NCBI GenBank assembly: GCA_900552735.1
Contig: USBA01000061.1
Location: forward strand, 1 to 10,207
Length of the DNA stretch: 10,207 nucleotides
DNA from: an uncultured Collinsella sp.
Lineage (GTDB): Bacteria; Actinomycetota; Coriobacteriia; Coriobacteriales; Coriobacteriaceae
Reading direction: 5' to 3'
The first letter of the stretch is position 1; every line of letters starts with the position of its first letter. The notes beneath the pieces were generated by a model. That model was not told the DNA's origin and searched no databases. It saw nothing but the letters and a program-made list of their open reading frames with translations. Position numbers and translations under genes: made by a program. Shown here in pieces: positions 1 through 5,198 of this stretch.

Positions 1-27
1 GCGCGCGGCAGGTAACAAGGAGGATCA

Positions 28-1332
28 ATGAACGCAGAGTCCCAGGCCATCGACATCCTGCTTTTGGGTTCGGGCGGCCGCGAGCATGCAATCGCCAAGA
101 AGCTTGCCGCTTCGCCCCGCTGCGGCAAACTCTACATCGCGCCGGGTAACGGCGGCACCGCGAGCTGCGGCGAGAACGTGTTTCTCGACGATTGCGATCC
201 TGCGGCCGTGGCGGCGTTTGCGCAGAGCCACGGATGCGGACTCGTGGTAATTGGCCCCGAGGCTCCGCTCGTGGCGGGCGTGGCCGACGCCGTGCGCGCG
301 GCGGGTATTCCCTGCTTTGGCCCGGGTGCCGAGGGCGCCCAGATGGAGGGCTCCAAGCTGTTTTCCAAACAGCTCATGGAGCGCGCGGGTATTCCGACGG
401 CAGCCTACGGCTCGTTTACCGACGAGGCTTCGGCTCTCGCCTACGTGCGCGAGCAGGGCGCCCCGCTGGTCGTCAAGGCCGACGGCCTTGCCGCGGGCAA
501 GGGCGTTATCGTGGCGACCGAACTTGAGCAGGCCGAGGAGGCCGTGCGCGAGTGCTTTGGCGGCACCTTTGGCGATGCCGGCAATACCGTGGTCATCGAG
601 GAGATGCTGACCGGCCCCGAGTGCTCGCTGTTGGCCTTTACCGACGGCAAGACCGTGCGCCCCATGGCCACCTCGCAGGACCACAAGCGCGCGCTCGAGG
701 GCGACAAGGGCCCCAACACCGGCGGCATGGGCGTCTACAGCCCGGTGCCCATCGTGACTGACGAGGAGCACGCCACGATGATAAAGGTCATGGAGCAGAC
801 CGTGGCCGAGCTCGCTGCCGAGGGTATCGACTACCGCGGCTGCCTGTATGGCGGCTTTATGCTCACGCCTGCCGGCCCCAAGGTGCTGGAGTTCAATGCC
901 CGCTTTGGCGACCCCGAGACGCAGGTCGTGCTGCCGCGCCTTAAGAACGACCTGGTCGAGGTCATGCTCGCCTGCGCCAACTGCGAGCTCGATCAGATTG
1001 AACTCGACTGGCGCGACGAGTGGGCCGTGGCCGTTGTCCTGACGAGCGCGGGCTATCCCGGCAGCTACGAGAAGGGCAAGGTCATCACCGGTATCGCCGA
1101 TGCCGAGGCCATGGAGAACGTGACCGTGTACCACGCAGGCACTGCCGTGGTGGACGGCCAGCTCGTGACCAATGGTGGCCGTGTGCTTGCCGTGACCGCG
1201 CTGGGCGATACGTTTGAGAACGCTCGCAACCTTGCCTACGAGGCCTGCGAGAAGATTGATTTTGAAGGCAAGACCCTGCGCCACGACATCGGCCTGCGCG
1301 CGCTGCGCGGCCGCGACGCCTGGGATGCCTAA
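28..1332 (+). CDS. purD: Phosphoribosylamine-glycine ligase (GAR synthetase)
   Basis: This 434-residue protein is the ATP-grasp ligase that joins glycine to phosphoribosylamine, the second step of purine synthesis in the cytoplasm. The N-terminal motif LLLGSGGREHA (residues 11-21) is the family signature. The ATP-grasp core shows KADGLAAGKGV, SQDHKRALEGDKGPNTGGMG (ending near residue 235) and EFNARFGDPETQ (288-299), which carries the metal and nucleotide ligands. The C-terminal domain (about 330-434) includes the usual NGGRVLAVTA stretch. Length is typical (about 420-435) and nothing is missing. The start is supported by AAGGAGG at 17-23, four bases before ATG. A TAA at 13-15 in frame 1 may end an upstream gene of a pur operon, but too little is present to identify it. 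The NUDIX gene starts 21 bases after the stop, so the two are probably cotranscribed. Confidence 0.97.
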   Translation: MNAESQAIDILLLGSGGREHAIAKKLAASPRCGKLYIAPGNGGTASCGENVFLDDCDPAAVAAFAQSHGCGLVVIGPEAPLVAGVADAVRAAGIPCFGPGAEGAQMEGSKLFSKQLMERAGIPTAAYGSFTDEASALAYVREQGAPLVVKADGLAAGKGVIVATELEQAEEAVRECFGGTFGDAGNTVVIEEMLTGPECSLLAFTDGKTVRPMATSQDHKRALEGDKGPNTGGMGVYSPVPIVTDEEHATMIKVMEQTVAELAAEGIDYRGCLYGGFMLTPAGPKVLEFNARFGDPETQVVLPRLKNDLVEVMLACANCELDQIELDWRDEWAVAVVLTSAGYPGSYEKGKVITGIADAEAMENVTVYHAGTAVVDGQLVTNGGRVLAVTALGDTFENARNLAYEACEKIDFEGKTLRHDIGLRALRGRDAWDA

Positions 1333-1353
1333 AATCCGAGAGGAATGAGACGG

Positions 1354-2049
1354 ATGGACGAGAAGAACGAAGAGCTCGTGGACGCGCAGATCGTCGAAGA
1401 GGACAGCCGCATGTATGGGCACGCCGAGGGCGAGCCTGGTGGCGAGGTCGCTGACGAGCCGGCGCTGGTGCTGGGCGACGACGACCCGCACGATGCCGAT
1501 CTGCACGAGAAGATTCTTTCGGAGGAGTGCGCCTGGAAGGGCAAGATCCTCGACGTCCACCGTCTTGAGGTTGAGCTGCCCAACGGTCACCGCAGCGCCC
1601 GCGATATCGTTCGCCATCCGGGTGCGGCGGCCGTTGTGGCGCTGACCGAGAGCGGCAAGATCGTACTGGTGCGTCAGTACCGCACCGCCATCGACCGCGT
1701 GACGGTCGAGATTCCCGCCGGCAAGCTCGATCCGGGCGAGGACCCGCTCGATTGCGCCAAGCGCGAGCTGCATGAGGAGACGGGCTTTAGGGCTGGTCGC
1801 ATTCGCTTTTTGACGTCGATTGTCACGACCTGCGGTTTTTGCGACGAGATCATTCACATCTACCTGGCCACCAAGCTCGAGTTTGATGCGCCCGACCCCG
1901 ACGATGACGAGTTTGTCAACGTCGACCTGGTGCCACTGCATGAGCTGATCGACGCCGTGCTCGACGGCAAGATCGAAGACGCCAAGACCGTCGTGGGTGC
2001 CTTGGCTTGCGACAGCATTGCTCATCGTTTGGGTGGAGCGGAACTTTAA
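1354..2049 (+). CDS. NUDIX hydrolase, ADP-ribose pyrophosphatase type
   Basis: This is a cytoplasmic NUDIX hydrolase of about 231 residues. It probably cleaves ADP-ribose or a related nucleoside diphosphate sugar to a nucleoside monophosphate and a phosphosugar. Residues 123-145 match the NUDIX box G-x5-E-x7-REU-x-EE-x-GU exactly (G123, then REL, EE, GF). The preceding EIPAGKLDPGEDP context is typical of the ADP-ribose pyrophosphatase (NudF/YqkG) subfamily. The upstream strand pattern VVALTESGKIVLVRQYR also fits. The first 45-50 residues are strongly acidic and low in complexity, longer than usual for this family, and look disordered. Two in-frame ATGs compete. The one at 1345 lies one base after the purine-rich GAGAGGA (1338-1344), while 1354 has that motif at normal spacing (9 bases), so I prefer 1354. 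It probably shares a transcript with purD. The exact substrate cannot be read from the sequence. Confidence 0.9.
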   Translation: MDEKNEELVDAQIVEEDSRMYGHAEGEPGGEVADEPALVLGDDDPHDADLHEKILSEECAWKGKILDVHRLEVELPNGHRSARDIVRHPGAAAVVALTESGKIVLVRQYRTAIDRVTVEIPAGKLDPGEDPLDCAKRELHEETGFRAGRIRFLTSIVTTCGFCDEIIHIYLATKLEFDAPDPDDDEFVNVDLVPLHELIDAVLDGKIEDAKTVVGALACDSIAHRLGGAEL

Positions 2050-2052
2050 CGA

Positions 2053-2078
2053 GCGGGGATGACCCCGCAGGTTTGTGT
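2053..2078 (+). terminator. Possible weak intrinsic terminator after the NUDIX gene
   Basis: A perfect 6-bp stem GCGGGG (2053-2058) / CCCCGC (2063-2068) closes an ATGA tetraloop, starting four bases after the NUDIX stop. The following AGGTTTGTGT is only a broken T tract, so termination may be weak or partial and read-through into the exporter gene is possible. Confidence 0.4.
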
Positions 2079-2087
2079 AAATCAGCG

Positions 2088-2187
2088 AAAGTGCTCCATT
2101 TGAGGCAAGGTGGCCTAAAAGAGGAGGGAAGCGTATGGATATACGCGACCGACGATTGAAGGCCAGATTGTCCAAATGGAGCACTTG
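2088..2187 (+). repeat. Split inverted repeat in the exporter leader, enclosing a start codon
   Basis: AAGTGCTCCATTTG (2089-2102) is the exact reverse complement of CAAATGGAGCACTT (2173-2186). A further 5 bp pair inside these arms, TGGCC (2111-2115) with GGCCA (2161-2165), separated by a partly matching stretch. The 45-base interior (2116-2160) holds a strong ribosome binding site GAGGAGGG (2121-2128), the ATG at 2135, and a perfect 6-bp hairpin GCGTAT/ATACGC (2131-2136 with 2141-2146) that contains that ATG. The right arm also contains an ATG at 2176 opening a 16-codon frame (MEHLQRRDETRFGKTA) that stops at 2224-2226, seven bases before the preferred exporter start. The element could be an RNA regulatory leader, a protein operator or a dispersed palindromic repeat. 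The repeat itself is certain, its role is not. Confidence 0.75.
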
Positions 2188-2202
2188 CAGCGTCGAGACG
2201 AA

Positions 2203-2224
2203 ACGCGGTTTGGTAAAACCGCGT
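2203..2224 (+). promoter_or_regulatory. Perfect 9-bp hairpin just before the exporter ribosome binding site
   Basis: ACGCGGTTT (2203-2211) pairs perfectly with AAACCGCGT (2216-2224) around a GGTA loop. It ends directly against AAGGTGA (2225-2231), the likely ribosome binding site of the exporter start at 2234. No T tract follows, so it is not a terminator. It may shape access to that start, or be a remnant of a larger leader structure together with the inverted repeat upstream. Confidence 0.55.
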
Positions 2225-2233
2225 AAGGTGACT

Positions 2234-4006
2234 ATGTTTAAGAGGTTTCTTTCGTATTACAAGCCCCAGATGGGGCTTTTTGTTGCTGATACTGTTTGTG
2301 CTCTGGTGCTTGCTGCCATTGACCTTGCGTTTCCTATTATTCTGCGCAATTTGACCGGTGGGCTATTTACTCAGGGTCAGGCTGCCATTATGCAGGCGCT
2401 CGGCATGATCGCGGTGGGCTTGGTGCTGATGTATGTCGTCCGCTGCGCCTGCCGCTATTTTGTGAGCTATTGGGGTCACGTGATGGGCGCGCGCATGGAG
2501 TCCAAGATGCGCGAGGACCTGTTCGACCAGTATGAGCGCTTTAGCTTTGCGTACTTTGATCGCAACAGCTCGGGCGACATGATGAGCCGTGTGGTCAACG
2601 ACCTGTTCGATATCTGCGAGGCGGCGCACCACGTGCCCGAGTGGATCATCATCTGCGGCATCGAGATTATCGGCTCGTTTGTGATCCTCTTTACCATCGC
2701 CCCGGTGCTGGCGCTCGCCATGGCCGTGGTGACGGCGGCGTTTGCGGTCATCATGTTTTGGCAGAACATGCGCATGCGCGAGGTCTTTAGCGACAACCGC
2801 AAAAAGATCAGCGGCATCAATGCTCAGCTGCAGGATTCGCTGGCGGGCATGCGCGTGGTCAAGAGCTTTGCCAATGAGGAGACCGAACGCTTCAAGTTTC
2901 GCGCCTCCAACAATCGCTATCTTTCGTCCAAGGAAAACATGTATCACGCCATGGGCGTCTATACCGCGACGTATGGCCTGCTCTCGGGCGTGCTGTACGT
3001 GATCGTGGTGCTGCTGGGCGGCTGGCTGGTCGCCCAGGGACAGCTGCAGGCGGTCGATATAGCGACCTTTGCGCTCTACATTTCGCTGTTCTGCACGCCG
3101 CTCGAGACACTCGTCAATTCGGCCGAAACGTATCAGAAGGCTATCGCCGGCTTTAAGCGTATGGACGAGGTGCTCTCGACCGCGCCGGATATCCAGGACA
3201 AGCCGGGCGCTACGGATCTGCAGGTGACTGCCGGCGCCGTGGAGTATCACGACGTGTGCTTTAACTACGAGGATGTTGAGCTGGGCGAGGGCGATGCCGA
3301 CGAGCGTCCCGTTATCGACTATATGGATCTGTCCATCAAGCCCGGGCAGACCATCGCTTTGGTTGGCCCTTCGGGCGGTGGCAAGTCCACGACCTGTTCG
3401 CTGCTGCCGCGCTTTTATGACGTGGCTGCCGGATCCATTAGCATCGACGGCCAGGACGTGCGCGATGTGACGCAGCAGAGCCTGCGCCGCGCCATCGGCC
3501 TGGTGCAGCAGGATGTCTATCTATTTGACGGTACGATCGGCGAGAACATCGCCTACGGCAAGCCGGGTGCTACGGCAGGAGAGATCGCCGAGGCCGCCCG
3601 TCGCGCCAACATCGATACCTTTATCGAGTCGCTTCCACAGGGCTATGACACGGTCGTGGGCGAGCGCGGCAGCCGTCTTTCGGGCGGCCAAAAGCAGCGC
3701 GTTGCCATTGCGCGTGTGTTTCTCAAGAACCCCAAGATCCTGATTTTGGACGAGGCGACGAGTGCTTTGGATAACGAGAGCGAGGAGGCGGTGCAGGAGT
3801 CACTCGAAGAACTGGCGCGCGGCCGCACCACGATTATCATCGCCCACCGTCTTTCGACCATTAAGCATGCCGATGAGATTGCGACCGTTGAGCATGGTCG
3901 CGTTGTGGAGCGTGGCACGCACGAGGAGCTTCTCGCCCGTGGCGGCACCTATGCCCGTTACTATCGAATGCAGTTCGAAGGTGCGCGTGCGCACGAGCTC
4001 GACTGA
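2234..4006 (+). CDS. ABC exporter half-transporter (fused membrane and ATPase domains)
   Basis: This is a multidrug/lipid-type ABC exporter of 590 residues, expected to act as a dimer in the cytoplasmic membrane. Six hydrophobic segments fill the first ~310 residues (first at about 14-37). The ATPase domain has Walker A GPSGGGKST (378-386, K384), the Q-loop in VQQDVYLF (Q425/Q426), signature LSGGQ (482-486), Walker B ILILDE (D506, E507), D-loop SALD and H-loop His538. All catalytic residues are present, so it should be active. A short acidic insert (ELGEGDADE) follows the A-loop tyrosine. An in-frame ATG at 2135 with a better ribosome binding site would add 33 basic residues. I prefer 2234 because MFKRFLSYYKPQ is the usual family beginning, 590 is the usual length, and AAGGTGA precedes it. 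The substrate is unknown. It lies 19 bases from the next gene, in the same transcript. Confidence 0.95.
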   Translation: MFKRFLSYYKPQMGLFVADTVCALVLAAIDLAFPIILRNLTGGLFTQGQAAIMQALGMIAVGLVLMYVVRCACRYFVSYWGHVMGARMESKMREDLFDQYERFSFAYFDRNSSGDMMSRVVNDLFDICEAAHHVPEWIIICGIEIIGSFVILFTIAPVLALAMAVVTAAFAVIMFWQNMRMREVFSDNRKKISGINAQLQDSLAGMRVVKSFANEETERFKFRASNNRYLSSKENMYHAMGVYTATYGLLSGVLYVIVVLLGGWLVAQGQLQAVDIATFALYISLFCTPLETLVNSAETYQKAIAGFKRMDEVLSTAPDIQDKPGATDLQVTAGAVEYHDVCFNYEDVELGEGDADERPVIDYMDLSIKPGQTIALVGPSGGGKSTTCSLLPRFYDVAAGSISIDGQDVRDVTQQSLRRAIGLVQQDVYLFDGTIGENIAYGKPGATAGEIAEAARRANIDTFIESLPQGYDTVVGERGSRLSGGQKQRVAIARVFLKNPKILILDEATSALDNESEEAVQESLEELARGRTTIIIAHRLSTIKHADEIATVEHGRVVERGTHEELLARGGTYARYYRMQFEGARAHELD

Positions 4007-4025
4007 TTGATATGACAGGAAGTTT

Positions 4026-4991
4026 ATGGCTGACAAGAACCCTTTGACTCCGGAAGAAGTGACGGAGTTATTCTCCGAAATCGATGCATCCGGTGTCTTG
4101 GATCCCACGCTTGCTAAAAAGCGAACCGAGCGCATGCGTGAGAAGGAGGCTGCGGCCAAGCGCGGTGACAAAGCGGCACTAGCGCAGCTGCGCAGCGAGG
4201 ACCGCGCGAGCCAGGCAAAACATATCGACCCGCTGTCCGAGGACGATCCTTCGGGCTCGCAGGTGAGCCATACCATTACGAAGACCGCGATGGCCGTGGT
4301 CATCGGTATTTTGGTGTTGATCGTGGGCATGCAGGTCGGCTACGGCGTGATGCGTCGTCTGAACACCGCCAACCTGTCAGAGAGCGTTTCGGTCGATACC
4401 GTTTCGACGGCGCTGAAGGGCGGCCTTGAGTGGGGCAACGGCTTTACGCAGTTCCCACTCGACTTTACCGTCGATGAAGCCGATGAGCGTACGGGCACGG
4501 TCGAGGTGACGGTGTTGGACACATCGTCTGCCAACGAGCTCGAGCTGCTGTCCAATGGTCAGATCCAGGCCGCGGCGCTTGCGACCAACGCGCTGCTCAA
4601 CGATAAGATCGACCGCGTGGTGTATAACGTTCACGCCTATATCGACGAGGATAGCAACATTCAGCACGATTCCTTCTTTGGCATGTTTCCCGCCCACGGC
4701 CACCAGAGCGCCATCCTGACGTTCGTGTGGACCAAGAGCTCATCCAACGCCACGAATATCGACTGGAAGATGCGCATCGTGAGTATGGATGACACCATCG
4801 CCGAGCGCATTCAAAAACAGGTGAACTCGGTGTCGTCGTTGATTGAGGACCCGGTGGTGAGCCAGACCAAGATTGACGAGGAAAAGACCGAACGTGACCT
4901 GGAGCATCGTCTGCATGGCCGCGAGATTTTCCGCGGCGGCAAGCCCGATCGCTTACCGTCCGATCTGCTGGAACAGGACAAGAAAAAGTAA
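4026..4991 (+). CDS. Uncharacterised single-pass membrane protein
   Basis: I do not recognise the family of this 321-residue protein. Residues 1-86 are charged, probably helical and cytoplasmic (TPEEVTELFSEIDASGVLDP, then a Lys/Arg/Glu/Ala-rich stretch at 30-66). One clear membrane segment follows at about 88-109 (AMAVVIGILVLIVGMQVGYGVM), then MRR and a mostly soluble domain at 112-285 with alternating strand-like patterns (TGTVEVTVLDTSS, DRVVYNVHAYIDED, SAILTFVWTK). The tail (286-321) is again charged and ends in KKK. MRR directly after the segment, against a charged N-terminus, leaves topology uncertain. There is no signal peptidase site, lipobox or enzyme motif. The ribosome binding site AGGAAG lies at 4017-4022. 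The 19-base gap after the exporter and the shared terminator downstream suggest a functional link, perhaps as an accessory subunit. That link is inferred from position only. Confidence 0.85.
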   Translation: MADKNPLTPEEVTELFSEIDASGVLDPTLAKKRTERMREKEAAAKRGDKAALAQLRSEDRASQAKHIDPLSEDDPSGSQVSHTITKTAMAVVIGILVLIVGMQVGYGVMRRLNTANLSESVSVDTVSTALKGGLEWGNGFTQFPLDFTVDEADERTGTVEVTVLDTSSANELELLSNGQIQAAALATNALLNDKIDRVVYNVHAYIDEDSNIQHDSFFGMFPAHGHQSAILTFVWTKSSSNATNIDWKMRIVSMDDTIAERIQKQVNSVSSLIEDPVVSQTKIDEEKTERDLEHRLHGREIFRGGKPDRLPSDLLEQDKKK

Positions 4992-4998
4992 GACGCCG

Positions 4999-5037
4999 TC
5001 ATCCCGCGTGAGCCACAAGCCCCGCGGGATGATTTTT
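4999..5037 (+). terminator. Strong intrinsic terminator of the exporter operon
   Basis: TCATCCCGCG (4999-5008) pairs perfectly over 10 bp with CGCGGGATGA (5023-5032) across a 14-base loop, followed at once by TTTTT (5033-5037). It starts seven bases after the membrane-protein stop and insulates carAB from the upstream genes. The 9 bases ATGATTTTT (5029-5037) can also pair with AAAAATCAT at 5053-5061, giving a competing, weaker fold that would consume the T tract. Confidence 0.92.
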
Positions 5038-5049
5038 CTGGGGCGGGGA

Positions 5050-5110
5050 TTCAAAAATCATTATGCATAGAAAGTCATAATTATCATTTCGTAAACATTT
5101 CGATGAAATT
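5050..5110 (+). promoter_or_regulatory. AT-rich control region with two helically phased CATTTCG repeats
   Basis: This is the only markedly AT-rich stretch in the window. It contains the palindrome ATAATTAT (5077-5084) and two direct copies of CATTTCG (5085-5091 and 5096-5102) that start 11 bp apart, about one helical turn. The second copy also begins a 5-bp inverted repeat ATTTC-GAT-GAAAT (5097-5109). -10-like hexamers occur (CATAAT at 5076-5081, TATCAT at 5082-5087) without a convincing -35 partner. It is probably an upstream promoter element or regulator site for carAB. I cannot name the regulator. Confidence 0.45.
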
Positions 5111-5129
5111 AACGCCATGAGGCATGCTT

Positions 5130-5145
5130 GCGGTTACAATACCGC
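5130..5145 (+). promoter_or_regulatory. Candidate carA promoter -10 box inside a palindrome
   Basis: TACAAT (5135-5140) matches the sigma-A -10 consensus at five of six positions and is flanked exactly by GCGGT (5130-5134) and ACCGC (5141-5145), a perfect 5-bp inverted repeat. Transcription from it would begin near 5147, so the leader would consist almost entirely of the PyrR-type hairpin. No good -35 is seen at 16-18 bases upstream, so the promoter call is tentative. Confidence 0.4.
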
Positions 5146-5160
5146 GAGGCCTAACTACAC

Positions 5161-5194
5161 ACCTTTAAGCCGGTCCTGTGAGACCGGGAAGGAG
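5161..5194 (+). promoter_or_regulatory. PyrR-binding RNA element overlapping the carA ribosome binding site
   Basis: An upper stem CCGGTC (5170-5175) / GACCGG (5182-5187) closes the hexaloop CTGTGA (5176-5181), which fits the CNGNGA loop of known PyrR sites. An asymmetric internal bulge TAAG (5166-5169) opposite G5188 follows, then a lower stem CCTT (5162-5165) / AAGG (5189-5192). That architecture, including the purine-rich bulge on the 5' side, is the established PyrR anti-antiterminator design. Here the lower-stem AAGG is also the core of the carA ribosome binding site AAGGAG (5189-5194). PyrR bound to UMP should therefore stabilise the hairpin and block ribosome entry. No terminator/antiterminator pair is visible, which points to translational rather than transcriptional control, as described for mycobacterial pyr genes. 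The pyrR gene itself is not in the window. Confidence 0.8.
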
Positions 5195-5198
5195 AATT

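Noticed and set aside
1..15. End of an upstream gene (TAA at 13-15, frame 1)
   Set aside because: Only four codons are visible, which is not enough to support a coding feature or name a product.
25..2184. A 719-codon open frame on the minus strand opposite purD and the NUDIX gene
   Set aside because: It mirrors the codon bias of high-GC genes on the + strand, has a composition rich in His, Leu, Ala, Arg and Gly, matches no family, and crosses two well-supported genes and their gap.
2203..2230. T-box-like sequence (TGGT...ACCGCG) in the exporter leader
   Set aside because: Only a short resemblance exists. TGGT and ACCGCG are separated by AAA and explained by the 9-bp hairpin, and there is no recognisable specifier stem or T-box bulge.
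5071..5090. ArgR operator around ATAATTAT upstream of carA
   Set aside because: The 8-bp core is palindromic but the flanks match in only about half the positions, and the expected TGAAT/ATTCA half-sites are not present.
5178..5198. GTG 5178 as the carA start
   Set aside because: It lies in the loop of the PyrR-type hairpin and has no ribosome binding site, whereas ATG 5199 follows AAGGAG at a usable distance.
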